Shown: positions 52,563-63,809 of the stretch, piece after piece
Layout: every line of letters begins with the position of its first letter
Numbering within the stretch: the stretch's first letter is position 1
DNA from: Acephala macrosclerotiorum
Taxonomy: Eukaryota > Ascomycota > Leotiomycetes > Helotiales > Mollisiaceae
Assembly (NCBI GenBank): GCA_014904845.1
Contig: MU119312.1
Span: forward strand, 1-64,000
DNA: 64,000 bases
Direction: 5' to 3'
Made by a program: the position numbers and the translations under genes
Notes under the pieces: generated by a model
The model's input: only the letters and a program-made list of their open reading frames with translations
What the model was told of the DNA's origin: nothing
Database searches by the model: none

Positions 52563-54680
52563 TGACACGTGATTTTCTCTGATCTTTGTTCCGACAGATT
52601 CCCATATCAACATCATGCATTTTGATTGCGATCAGGATCCTGTTCATGACCTGGTCTGCTGTGGGCTGACCGTCCTCGTTTTCAAACAATTTCCAAGGCA
52701 CTAGGTATCTGTATCCATCCCGTTCTATAGCCATGAGGTTGAACAATGCTTGAAGCTCCGCAGGCTCGAGTTTGATCGAGCTCATTCTCTCGTGCATGTG
52801 CACTTGAACGAATCCAGTACCATAGCTGCGATCCCCGAAGCAATAGTTGCGGCAACGCTAGATCCTGACTTGAGCATTTCATATTGGCCAGAATCACGAA
52901 CGAGTTTCTCTGGCCACGATGAAGCCGCCTCCTCTCCGAGAGTGCTAAACCCTCGGCCATCACTGAGTTGGGGTGGATTGAAATGAGACCGATTGCCGTA
53001 CCCGTCGGTAGAGTAGATACAGAAGACCCTCGGATCCCTGGCCGGGTAGGGCACTAGCATATTCGCGCCTGCATTTCCAGCGCCACTTATCATGATGATG
53101 CCCTTGCTTGATGCGATTCTGACAGCTCTTTGAATGTTTTTCAACGTCGTTCCGAAACCGAATCCCATTGAAATAATGTCAGCTTCTACCACGAAGACCA
53201 CATGCTCTATAGCCCGTTCGGGAGCTTTGTTAGACGGAACACAAATGGGAGAAGTGTGAAGTACCTGGGCGGTCTCCGAATCGTCTTTTATCGCCTTACT
53301 TTGAGTCACTTTGAAGACATGGACGTCGGCATTTAGGGCAAGGCTCAGAAGCCGACTGAGTGCGTTCCTAGTCCCACGCGGTCCTTATTGGCGACAACTC
53401 TTCGTCCTTTGCATTAGTGTGGAAACACCTCACCGTCCCCAAGGTGTGTCTGTATCTATCGAACCACGCACCGGACGCACGTGCACTGCTTTTGTTACCC
53501 CCCAAGTACTAGGAACCGGAAAGATTCGGCGTACTCACATCTTTGGTTGGTATTTCTCTTCGAATGCAATTACTGGCTCCCGACGTCGGGATGGGACGCT
53601 AGTTGATTGTCTCTGTTTCGACTTCGGCCAGCGTTGTTCAGTTGGAGTGTCCTGATCGTTGGGTATTGGTGAGCTTGGAGACTTCGCGTGATCCGGAGGA
53701 TGGCCGCTGTCCTTAGGCTCAAAAATCTGGGATCTCTCTTCTGCCATAGCTTCTGGCTCCTCTGAAAGACTTAGTTCGTCATCAACTTGAGGACTGTGTG
53801 GTAGGGGCATTTTCTCTGTCTCCACTTCTGCCACTTCGGAAGGATATGATCTGGCCGAAGAGGCTTGCTTCTCGGGTGTGGAAAGTTCCACATTCGCGGC
53901 TTTCCCCACCCATGTTATGATGGAATCTACGTGTTCTCCCATCAAAACGGCGGTGATCCCCCTTCTTCGTAGTCGAGTCCGTAGGTACTCCCAAGTTGGG
54001 ATATTGTAGGTTTGAAGTAGATGTGCGAAATTAGACTGGAACTTCAGTAGGATCCTAGCTGCAGATAAGTTGTAGATCAGTGTTTTGATGACTTCGTCTA
54101 TGTTTCGGGATATCTGGTTTGCCACATCCTCGCAGACAACTTGCTGAATTGATGTGCAGTGTTCGCATCTGGTGATTTTGAATCCTGTCGAGTTTTTCCG
54201 ATGGACGAGTCGATATCAAAAATTTGAGGTGAGTAACGCTGTGTACCTTGTGATCCTCAGTGCTGTAATAGTATACGAGTTTGTCCAGTAGCGCTTTCAA
54301 TTCTGATGTAGTGTACCCGCCATTGCATACGTAGGAGATTTCGCCTTCAAACTACTTTCGTTGAAGAAAAAGTAGCAAATAGCATCCTTAGCCGAGTCCA
54401 ATATCAAATCGTTCAGTGAAAATAAGTTCTCAGCAAGCTCTCGGGCCAGAACAGATTTTCCCATGCTAGCGGATCCAGTGACCACCAGCAGACTTGAAGA
54501 TAGTGCGGAAATCCACGTGAAAGATTTGGGATCGTCGAGAAGCCAACATCTGGTGTTCTTGAGTATCTTCTCTACACGATTTTTTCTGGATGCGGTAGTC
54601 GTATATGTCGAGTTTGCGGAGAAGTTCCTCGTCAATGCCGTCACCTGCAGAGAACGGAGCTTAGTCAACACTTTCAATGA
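52563..54680 (-). pseudogene. NACHT NTPase plus subtilisin-like (S8) NLR-type gene, broken
   Basis: Minus-strand pieces in order. 54,680-54,300: WLLDDPKSFTWISAL and LLVVTGSASMGKSVLAREL (Walker A), then DAICYFFFNESSLKAKSPTY. 54,300-54,180: ALLDKLVYYYST and THLKFLISTRPSEKL, a NACHT mid-region. 54,125-53,535: NIPTWEYLRTRLRRRG and a Pro/Ser/Glu linker. 53,450-52,782: subtilase region with DRVG-GTH around the catalytic His, FKVTQSKAIKDD, ISMGFGF, IIMISGAGNAG, VPYPARDPRVFCIYSTDGYG, FSTLGEEAASSWP, and SGSSVAATIASGIAAMVLD around the catalytic Ser (normally GTSxATP). 52,800-52,560: MAIERDGYRYLVPWKLFE. Frame shifts and stops separate the parts, so it is a pseudogene. Fungal NLRs of this kind act in nonself recognition. 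Having the protease C-terminal to NACHT is notable. Confidence 0.65.
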
Positions 54681-55202
54681 GACATATTTCAGCGAGTCAG
54701 GTTGGCTAGTTGAGGATGATTCTTATTGCTTCTTCCATAGTAGTTAGCAATGGTCATGAAATTGCTTCTGTACATTGTATTCATGTCAACATAGCCAAGA
54801 TAAGCAGCTTGAGAGCCTCTGGTCGTGATCATGTATCTAGACGACTGCGTGATCCCTGGTGGAGACATTCTGGATGATCTAGATCCTGACTTGGTGACTT
54901 GGTTTTGCTGGCTATGGTGGAGAGTATTGAGAGTTGGGACAAGTTACCCCGCTTCGATTGTCTGCGATAGATCAGTTGTCCATATGCAAGGCTGGACGGC
55001 AGGCTACAATAAGGTACATAGGTACATAGTACATCGTACCCCAGTTCTTTCTTCGGCGCCCGATCAACTAGAGCTGGGAAGTATTTCGATGCTGACTTCA
55101 GGTTACGAAGATGTATTAAAAGTTTGTCCTGGAGTCTATCAGATGTAGGAAATGTTCTTTATATCTTCGTACACTAAGTGACTCGCTCCTGGCATAAATA
55201 TA
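54681..55202. other. no supported gene
   Basis: About 520 bp. A plus-strand frame (54,825-55,148) lacks motifs. An earlier N-terminal effector for the NACHT pseudogene would be expected here but was not recognised. Confidence 0.35.
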
Positions 55203-57196
55203 TCATTGGTAGTTCATATTGGCAATATTAGGCTTGGCATGCCTTCCATCTCTTGACATCCTCCTGTCAACCCCCTTATCATTGCTTCGAATAGGCAGCA
55301 TCTGCTGTTGCACCGGCTGCCTCGGACTCCTCTGCCTTACCATATCCACAACATCAACATTCAGCTCCTCCTGCCACCCCTTCCTATTTCCCCACCTAAA
55401 CCACCTCGTCGTAACAACTGCCTCTCTAAAATCCGCAAGTGGGATCCTCATCATTCGTCCACTCTCCTCACAATGCCTCGCCGGATAGAAATTATCCCTC
55501 TCTCTCAAACTCTGCCACCCTGCCTCCCTCTTACGTATCTCTTTGAAAGGCTCAGGAAGTACTTCGAATTCCTCGGGAAGCATTTTAGCGTGCACGAAGA
55601 TTCGTTCAGCCATTACTTTTTCATCGCCTTCGAATGTGAACCAACGTGGACGGCTCTGGAGAGCGATAGCGAATGCACCGCCTGTGAGGTGACATTTGAA
55701 GAAGAACATGGCTTCGACGCCGTCCCAGGTTGTGTCGCACCAGATGATTCCATTTCTTCTATCGAACTTTGTCGATGGAGCGCAGTGTACTTTTGCTAGT
55801 GAGTAGCCGGATGCGGAGGTTGGGAATATAGGGTGGGAAGCGTAGTTTGCGAGGCCGTGGTCGAGGTGTTCTATGTCGCGGAGGACGGTGGAGAGAGAGG
55901 CGAGGTTTAGGGGACGGAGTTTGGCTTGTAGGGCGGCTTCGGGTTCGAGTCCGTATCTGGGTTTGGAGACTGTTACGAGTTTTCGGTAGCGGACGCCGGA
56001 GCGGTCGTAGCCTACGAAATCGATCGGGACGCCGAGGAGGTTGTATTCGTCGACTGCGTAGCCTTTTCGTATCCTGCACCCCAAAACGGCGAATTCGAAG
56101 GTTTTCTTGGCGACGCGGTTTAGGATTGGTGGTCGGCGTTCGTTCTTTGGTGGGTCGCAGAGTATTTCTACGACGGGGAGTTCGACGTGGATTCCGCGGT
56201 TGTAGATTACGGGTGGTTTGGGCTTGAAGCCATCTTTTTCTAGTCTCCAGTGGGCGAGGGCATCGATGTGTTGGGAGTGCTTGAAATCAGCGGGGGAGTC
56301 GGCTAGGAGGCCGCCGAAGCGGGAGTCGATGACTAGGTCTTCGGAGGATTGGTTGACGAGTTTGTTCATTTCGTCGTCGAGGAATTGTTCTACTTTGATG
56401 ATGGGGGAGGTTCCCCAAGCGAAGATGGATTGGTCGGAGTTGGCTTTCAGGATCTCTTCTTGCAAGCGGAAGAAAGCGCGTTTGCCTTCGCCATAGAGCA
56501 AAGGCATGTTGATGTCGAAGATTCCGAGGAGGCAGTAGGCCATATCTTCTGTTCGGGTTGTTTCTCGTGTAGCTGCCCAAGACATTCGAGTCGCGACGCT
56601 GACGGCTTGGAGATCTTCTCCTTGAAGGGTTTCGGCCTCGATGCCTGTGATGTCTGCTAGAGGTTGGTAGAGCTCTTCTTTGGTGCCGATTCTTTTCCAT
56701 GTTGAGGAGAAGAAGATGAGGTTCTTTGGAGCGAGGAGTTCTTGCAATGTCCAGCCGCGTTTGAACCATCGACTAACTACGAGTTCTGAGCGGTCCTCTG
56801 CAGGGTTCACGTGCCCTGGGACATCGAAGAGGTAAGCGTAGCATACTACAGCATTTTGATACCATCTGAACATGGAGTTGATGGCTTCGGATAGCTCTGC
56901 ACTGCTTGACTTGTCGATACAACACCTGAAGCATGTTAACAAAAGTACTGAGACGCAGCGTACAGAAGTCAGCCTTACGTATCAATCCATGTCCACTCTA
57001 GATTGTCTCTGATAGCCTGATCACAGCAGTATTTGATTTTGGCAAAGCCTCCTTTCGTTTCCTTGTCCTTGTTGTTCCAGGTTTGAAGTGAGATCTCATC
57101 CTTTCCCCAGGTATGTGAGAGTATGGCATATTTTGGAACATTTTCATCGCCCACGAAGTCTTCCAGCTGCAAGGTCTTGGCATTCAACAGCCTCAT
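55203..57196 (-). CDS. HET-domain protein (HET-E/HET-D-like class)
   Basis: Two exons, 56,979-57,196 and 55,203-56,925 (646 residues). The intron starts GTAAGG and ends TTCAG, and the join gives WIDTCCIDKSSSAEL in frame. N-terminal HET domain: MRLLNAKTLQLEDFVG, KYAILSHTWGKDEISLQTW, LEWTWIDT, INSMFRWYQNAVVCYAYLFD, SRWFKRGWTLQELLAPKNL, MSWAATRETTRTEDMAYCLL, GIFDINMPLLYGEGKRAFFR. The C-terminal 350 residues have no recognised domain and end basic and Gln-rich. Close in class to the gene at 42,541 but clearly divergent, not a recent copy. Frame intact. Expected role: cell-death trigger in incompatibility or defence. Confidence 0.88.
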
Positions 57197-57510
57197 CGTG
57201 CGGGATAAATTATATCAGAGAGGAGACGACCAAACAATATATGAGGCAATGGGCCTTTCATTCTTGGTTTGTGAGGGTATGTATGAGGGGAACCCGACTG
57301 GAGACGATGGGCCTTGCGGTGTTGGTGAGGTGAAGTGAAGTATGGAGTGGAGGTCCGCGGCGGCCCGGATCGCGAAGATGCAGGCTTAGCGAGATGCCGG
57401 GGTTGTGATTGGCTTGCTGCGCCTCTGAAGAGAATGTCTGTGTTCAGCTTTGCTGATGACCAATGAGATCTCGGTGAGGTGGTGGCTGATTCAAGGCAAA
57501 GAAAATCTGC
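57197..57510. promoter_or_regulatory. upstream region of the 57,196 HET gene
   Basis: About 310 bp that should contain the HET gene's promoter and the 3' end of the carrier-like pseudogene. The opposite strand frames are chance. Confidence 0.35.
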
Positions 57511-58690
57511 TCAAAGTACTTCGTGCGAATCTGGAATTGTATACTTCAGCTCCATCCAACAGCTGTAGTCTAGTAGACCCCATTGATAGAGGCGCAAAGC
57601 GTTAACTTTGATCACTGAACTCATCACGTGGGCAGCTTCTCCGTAGTATAGAGACGATACCTCGCTGGTAGCAATCATTTGCCAGGCGGTCTCAAAATCA
57701 CTCTTATGCGTAAACATCTGCATTTGTCGGCCAGAGCACATCCCTATAGAAAGGTTCATGCTGACCTCGGAACTACTCGCTACGATCAGATTGCGAACAG
57801 TCTTCAGAGGATGTACAATGAGCTGGCCTAAGGCGGTCGTGGCAGTGCTGAAATAGAATGATTTTACGAAGCTCCATTCTCGATCTCGAGCATGAGAGTT
57901 GTACAAGTAGAAATATGATATATTGTAGGCAAGAACGCTAAGCATAGAGGCTTGTATGTAAGCTATACGCTTTCTGTGAAGAGCTTTGGGTAACTTCAAC
58001 CTAGTGAAGTTGAAGTAAGAATGAGGAGTGTTCGAAAAGTCTTCCGGGGTTACATTTCTGACGGTCTTGAGGACTCGCAAGTATTCATCTCAGGGTGAAA
58101 TGTTGAAGCAACGCAAGAACCTCAAATTATAAAGTTAGTGTTTGCTTGAAAAACAAAAGTTGCCTTGATCATGTCATAGACCGACATCTCCATACTGAGA
58201 TGTCTAAATCGGGATAGGCTACCTCAGTGAACAAGATGGTAAGAGAAAAGTTGCGGAAAAGCGTACAGTATTGTAAAAGACTTCACTGCCCGTGGAGGCT
58301 CTGTAATGATCCTCAAATCGATGGAAACTCAAAACAAGGCCGGTCGTGAAGTGCAAAGAATATATCTAGACCTGCTGGGTAATGATGGTCATGATTCCTT
58401 CCATGGTACCCCTCCACAGCGAAGCCAGACCTTCGTTGGCAACAGTGCGCCAAAGGCAGTCTATGACTCCCGTTTACTTTCGATCAATTTGCTCTGAGGC
58501 GAGCAACTCATCTTGAGTCTGGAGTGAGACCTTCACGCGTTCTAAAGCGGTAGTTCCACGTTGGCATATCCTAGCATGCCTCAACTCAAGTCTATCTTTG
58601 GGGAGCATCTCCGACAAACAAAATATTCTCAGTTTGTTTGAGACATACAAAGCGGAGCAATGCTGGTATCCCAAATAATGGTGTAAGTAG
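57511..58690 (-). pseudogene. ADP/ATP carrier-like mitochondrial carrier, broken
   Basis: Minus-strand segment 58,690-58,280 gives TTALERVKVSLQTQDELLA and IDRK, a TAA at 58,474-58,476, then TGVIDCLWRTVANEGLASLW, RGTMEG, and a TAG at 58,366-58,368. This is the first repeat of an ADP/ATP translocase, with the ER(V/I)K-LLxQ-QDE motif. The second part (58,077-57,511, open frame) carries the later repeats: YNISYFYLYNS, STATTALGQLIVHPLKTVRN, FETAWQMIATSEVSSLYYG, VIKVNALRLYQWG. The RRRMMM signature that marks true ADP/ATP exchange is replaced by VRNLIVAS, so even the ancestor was probably a divergent paralogue. Stops make it a pseudogene. Intact core copies are expected elsewhere in the genome. Confidence 0.72.
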
Positions 58691-59167
58691 ACGAGCTAAG
58701 GCGGGATGAGTCTGAGAGAAAGTGGGGAAGACGGGGTTGGGATATTGCGCCTTTCTTGCTACTGTCCCAAATGACGCTTGCAATAATTAGTACATAATCG
58801 TGCCCTAATAGACATAATGATGATCGTATTAACATGACAGAAGAGGTAGAATGCCGTGCCGAGATGCTAGGTAAGAGGATCAGTACGGTATTGCCATTCT
58901 GAGAGGTAGCAGCTCACCACTGGGATCAGTGAGACTTCTCTGGGCTTCTTGGCAAAGCGTTCGAAAATATTGGTTGATATCCAGGCTTCGAGTGGGACTG
59001 AGTAACATCAACATGAAGGACGAAGAAGATAATTGAAATGCTGAAGATAGATGTCTCAAATCTAGATGCAGGGGTTAGACTCGCGTAAAGCGGCAGCCCG
59101 CCTCCACGGTCGACCGAAATTTTGACTCACGTGCATTCCCCCATCCTCATCTCAAAACACCAACAAG
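58691..59167. other. no supported gene; promoter of the methyltransferase gene
   Basis: About 475 bp without coding signal. The final stretch before ATG 59,168 is CA-rich (ATCTCAAAACACCAACAAG). Confidence 0.4.
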
Positions 59168-60281
59168 ATGTCAGCATTCAGTTTCTCCTTCTCGGGAGAC
59201 GATATAGAAGAACCGCCCGCGTCCGAATTCGATTATGGGCACCATGTACTAGCCAGTCATGCTGCAGAGACAGGGACTTTGCAACGCGCTGAGAACTCAG
59301 CTTTCCCAGTCGCGGGACAGCCTTTGCTTCCGCCTCAACGACACGATTTGAAGGAGATTCTCGATACGCTACCATCGAAAATCGCATACAGCACGCTGTA
59401 TATTCCGCTTGATGACGGAAGCGGGATTTCAATTCCGCGGAGAGAGTTGTGGGATGTTAGGGTTCAGCTCATGGCAGAGGAGGATGACGAGGGGCTGGGA
59501 AATTTGGGGAAAGATGATGTCAGGACTGGCATCTACGAAGGCGGCTTCAAAAGCTGGGAGAGCTCTGTCGATGTCGCCAAAGTGCTGTATCGACGGAAAG
59601 ACGAGGTTTTGGGAGGCTCAAGAAAGTTCCTAGAGGTAAGCCTCCCTTGTGGCTTCCGAGTTTGGTGCTGATAATGTCTAGCTTGGATGTGGTACCGCTC
59701 TGCCATCTCTGGCGATCTTCCACTGGCTTCTGGAGAAACGCGATCATTCTTTAGGGCCAGTTCATCTTGGCCTTGCGGACTACAATCCTGGCGTTCTCCG
59801 GCTTGTCACTCTTCCTAACCTGTTACTCTCATGGGCAAAGGTTAGGCAGAAAGGTCTCTGGGAAGATGAAGGAGAACTGGAGATTGATGCGAAGCTCATT
59901 GAAGATTTCATTGCGTCCTTGCAGTCCGTTCATATCGACGTCTTCTTCTTTTCTGGAGCATGGAGTCCTGAATTCGTCCATCTAGTTGTGGAAGCTATGA
60001 ACCACAGCTCAGGTCACCTCACTATTGTCGGGGCTGAAACTATCTATTCTCCAGTTGCACTTAAGTCATTCGGTGAGACGCTGATGGGCCTCCTCGAAGC
60101 CATGCCTGACAACATACGAACATCATTGGTCGCAGCCAAGAAAGTATACTTTGGAGTAGGCGGTTCGATGGAGGATTTTTGTAATTTGGTCAGAGCTAAG
60201 GGTGGAATTTCCGAGCAGATCAGAGAGGAATCTGATGGGGTCAGAAGAGCTGTCGTCGAAGTCAAAATTGCAGCACGATGA
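59168..60281 (+). CDS. HPM1: protein-histidine N-methyltransferase (Hpm1/METTL18-like)
   Basis: Two exons, 59,168-59,635 and 59,682-60,281 (355 residues). It begins MSAFSFSFSGDDIEEP. A central GIYEGGFKSWESSVDVAKVL precedes the SAM-binding motif LELGCGTALPSLAIF, which spans the splice junction. Then LGLADYNPGVLRLVTLPNLL, FFFSGAWSPEF, LTIVGAETIYSP, KKVYFGVGG. The order and the GGxKxWE motif fit the Hpm1 family. In yeast Hpm1 methylates a histidine of ribosomal protein L3 and supports ribosome assembly. Length matches. It is followed head to tail by the esterase gene. Confidence 0.88.
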
Positions 60282-60865
60282 TTGAGTAGCGATTCGTCAA
60301 TATCTGGGCTAGGCTAGGCTAGGCGGGATCGAGACCTCACACGAGGCTACATCAGGCCGCGGGATCGACGCTATCTTGAAGGACCACCAGGGCATTTGAA
60401 ATTCAACCAGGGGGATCTCCGTCTTCACATGTAATTGGACGACTTACATCTCTGACTCCGTGTCACCGACTCAGCTCCTGGTAACCCCGGATAATTCCCT
60501 TGTTCCCGATGGGTAGCCTTGCTTATTCCCCGCACGAGGCTGAAGATCCCCGGATTTTCAGACTTGTGTCCGTTTGTGCTCCCAGCAACGAACTCTGAAG
60601 ACCGATTCCCTGATATGGTACGGTAATACTGCTCAGTATCAGATGCGCCGCTTGCCCCTCTTTCACATATATGTTCGGGAATCTCCTCATATGATCCTTC
60701 CTTTTTTGTACTGGGACATTTGCGCTCCTGGTTTCAATTGCTTGTACTATACCTCCTCTACACTGAAGACATCGCACCGTTGCATTTGCTCCTCCTATAA
60801 TACTTCGAGAACCCCTCATCCTGCCCTCGAGAATTCAATCGTCACTGTAGCATTGCAAATCAAAA
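60282..60865. other. intergenic with short GGCTA repeat
   Basis: About 580 bp. Near 60,307-60,327 a short tandem of GGCTA units (GGGCTAGGCTAGGCTAGGCG). No gene. The last part is the esterase promoter and leader. Confidence 0.4.
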
Positions 60866-61950
60866 ATGGCTGCACCTTCCACTGAAGGCTACGCGCCAGA
60901 ATGGCTCGAGGTATGGATTTATTCCGCCTCCACTTAACAATACTAACAGAAACAATCAACAGTACGAGAAATCCCTCGGCACGCGCCCAATCATGTCCGG
61001 ATCTCCTCAAGATATCATCGATCAATATACAGCCCTTGGTGCAGTTCTCGCAGCCCAAGCTCCTCCTCCAGACATCTCTGTCGAGACCCGAGATGACACA
61101 GCGGATGGCGTGCCTGTCCGCATCTACACTCCTCCTGGCGCATCTGGGAAGAAGCTCCCACTCGCAATCTACATCCATGGCGGCGGCTACCTGGTTGGAA
61201 ATCTCGATGGAGAAGACGCCTGGTGTCGCATAATCGCCAAAGGAACATCCTCAATTGTTGTCTCGGTCGACTACCGTCTCAGCACGACGCATAAACTCCC
61301 CGTTATGCTCGATGACTGCATCACTGCATATAAATGGGTACCTCTTCCGTCACTCTTTCCCATTCCAAGAGTACTCAAATGCTGATCTAAGTGAACAGGC
61401 CTACCAAAACGCCGACAGCCTAGGCGCAGATCAATCCAACGTCCTCCTAATTGGCGCCTCAGCAGGCGGTGGCCTAGCCCTTACACTCGCTGACCAAGTC
61501 ATCAAATCCGGCCAAAAGTCCCAGATCAAAGGAATCATCGCCATCGTCCCCGTAACCGCCCATCCCTCATCCGTCCCCCTAAAATACAGCTTCCACTACA
61601 CAGCATACAAAGACAACGCCACAGGAGTCCCCGTCATCGATTGGGGATCCATGGAAACTTTTTACTCTGCAGCAGGAGCAGATCCAAACGATGAGAAGAC
61701 GTTTGTTACGCTAAGTAAAGGGTTAGCAGAATTCCCACCTACGTATGTTTGTTATTGTGGGAAGGATCCGTTGAGGGATGATGGGAAGGTGTTGGAGATG
61801 ATGTTGAAGGAGGAGGGGGTGAAGGTGAAGAGTGATTTTTATGAGGGTGTGCCGCACTATTGGTGGTTGTTTCCTGGGGTTAGAGGTGCTGATAAATTCT
61901 TTGGGAACTTGCTTGCAGGTTGTCAGTGGGTGCTGGGGGGTGGGAAATGA
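60866..61950 (+). CDS. alpha/beta hydrolase-3 esterase/lipase
   Basis: Three exons, 60,866-60,910, 60,963-61,337 and 61,399-61,950 (323 residues), all phase-0 GT-AG introns. HSL-type hydrolase: N-terminal MAAPSTEGYAPEWLEQYEK, IRIYTPPG-type VRIYTPPGASGKKLPLAIY, oxyanion motif IHGGGYLVGN, VVSVDYRLS, nucleophile elbow LIGASAGGGLALTLA (Ser in GxSxG), Asp near CGKDPLRDDG, and His in EGVPHYWWLFPG. No signal peptide, so it is cytosolic. It hydrolyses short to medium acyl esters in this family. The natural substrate is unknown. Confidence 0.88.
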
Positions 61951-62322
61951 AATGATGTGTTCTTAAAGGCTGGCTGTGGTTAGTTCAAGCTCTGTCATAC
62001 AAACTTTAAGAGTACTATACTCATTTCTATACTAACTCGAACAATCCTCTCGCTATCCGCGCATCCCCTCGCCTTTAATTCACTCCGAGCAAAAAATCCC
62101 TCTCCCAGCTAGCTCCACCCTCTCTCATCCGCAGCCTCACGATCTATCAATATATTTTTAAATAAGCAAATATTTTCCATCACCAACAGAAAATACTAGT
62201 TCTTGAATCACCAGGACGAGTTACCTGTCCGTCCAGGCCATCTAGTAGTGGCCATACGAATTGGATGGGATTGTGTCGCCTTCCACCACCACCTCCCCCG
62301 CGAAAAGTAAATCCTTCATCGA
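61951..62322. other. convergent intergenic region
   Basis: About 370 bp between the esterase (+) and the RNase H-like gene (-). No gene recognised. Confidence 0.4.
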
Positions 62323-63408
62323 CTAGGGTTTCTTACACCGGCATCCGCGGGATGCCGGTGGTTCTTTTACCTTTTTCTTTCTTCTTTTCATTTTTTTTTT
62401 AGTAGTTGGTTCATCTCCTCTCCTCGCTTGGCGAGATTCTCGTGAAGTGTTTTCTTGCTCGTCGGTTTCGCTAAGGGCTTCGGGAGTTGAGTTGATTGAG
62501 CGCGTCAACTGTGTGGGCAAAAGTTGCTGGTATCCCTTTTGTTTCTTTTCTAATAAATGGTTAAGCCCTCATACTGGCTCCTCGGGATTTCCGTGTTTTC
62601 TCTTTCGCTTTGCTTCTCTCTCTGCCTCCCGCTTCGCCACTCCTTTCCCCATCCTTCGGAAATTTGCCTTCTGTTTGCGTTTGTACTCTGCTTGTGTATC
62701 CTTAATGAATGCATCGGGTCCCCTAAAAGGAGGGATATACTCCGCACCCTCATTAGCAGCACGAAGCACCTCAAACGTACCACCAACTTCACACTCATCA
62801 GATACCCATCGAAATTCCACCTCCACACCCGAAGTACTCAAAAGATGCGTTGCGACCAAGCCAAGCTCGACTACCTTTACACTGGCTTTGGGCATTCTAC
62901 CTCCGATAGCAACTTGAAATACTCCTCCTGGATTCTCAGAAGTGCATCCCTGGCATTCGAATAGACCACCATCTTTCTGGGCCTCTCAGTACCTGTCAAC
63001 CTCTCGCACTCCTCTCTAACGATTCGAAGTGCCATGGCTACAGCCACGATCTGAGTATCGATGTCACGCGCCACGCGGTGTACGCTCCATACTCACTGCT
63101 CGGGATCCCTAGGCATGAAGTTGCACCAAATATGCATCCTTTAGCCCAGAATACCATGCGGCTGTTCTCGTCTCCGCAGTGTGTGAAGTTTTGATATTCG
63201 AGGAGAGCGTATCTGGTGGCTTTGAATGGTCGGGGGAGATGACTGTTTTGCCTGAAAGGTCTGTTCTTACGACTTCTTTTTCGAATCTTCGACGCTTTTG
63301 TCGGTCTGTGAGGTGTACTGAGTCATGGGTTTGGGGGATGTCTGCCAGGGTGAATGTTGGAGTTAGATCTGAGGTTGACTTAGTAATCGGGAGCTGAGAC
63401 GTTTGCAC
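62323..63408 (-). pseudogene. RNase H-like fold protein with frame break
   Basis: Minus-strand pieces. 63,408-63,109 is open and contains a basic stretch and TAAWYSGLKDAYLV. 63,074-62,880 gives RDIDTQIVAVAMALRIVREE and RKMVVYSNARDALLRIQEEY. 62,895-62,575 gives VKVVELGLVATHLLSTSGVE, VEFRWVSDE, EVGG, EGAEYIPPF. A 66-nt GT-AG intron (62,509-62,574) leads to a Lys/Arg-rich tail ending CRCKKP at 62,323. The order resembles the RNase H domain of fungal retroelement-derived proteins. Between the second and third pieces (about 62,880) the frame shifts without a credible intron, and the upstream junction is unresolved, so either it is a pseudogene or there is a sequence error. Catalytic acids could not be placed firmly. 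Confidence 0.45.
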
Positions 63409-63809
63409 TCATCATGATGCTGGTGATGTTAGAGGAACAAGCCTGCGGGGGTTGGAAAGTAGTGTTGTTTTGAGGGCACGAGTGAGGGACGAAAGGTTGT
63501 GGGGGAGGTGATTGATCATGATTATGTCGAAGCCGGGATCACGTGTGGCCGGTGAGAATGAAGCTGGTAATGCACTGCCAGCTACACTTGTGATTTTTGT
63601 CAGATCTCATCGTTGTCTTCTGCGTCTGCATGAGTTGGAGGATTGCTGTACGTTCTTCATGACACCACCGAACTTTCGGAAAGGATAGAATGTTCGGAGA
63701 GAAGAGAACTGGCAGAACCAACATAAGCAACTTTTTCATGGTATCCACAATGCTTGCTGTTATCCGACCCGATCATCAAGGGTTTGTACTCAACATACAG
63801 GTAGGTCAT
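63409..63809. other. no supported gene
   Basis: About 400 bp between two minus-strand genes. Short frames only. Confidence 0.35.

Noticed and set aside
60304..60327. GGCTA tandem as a telomere-like repeat
   Set aside because: Only about three units, not TTAGGG-type, and internal to normal gene-bearing sequence.
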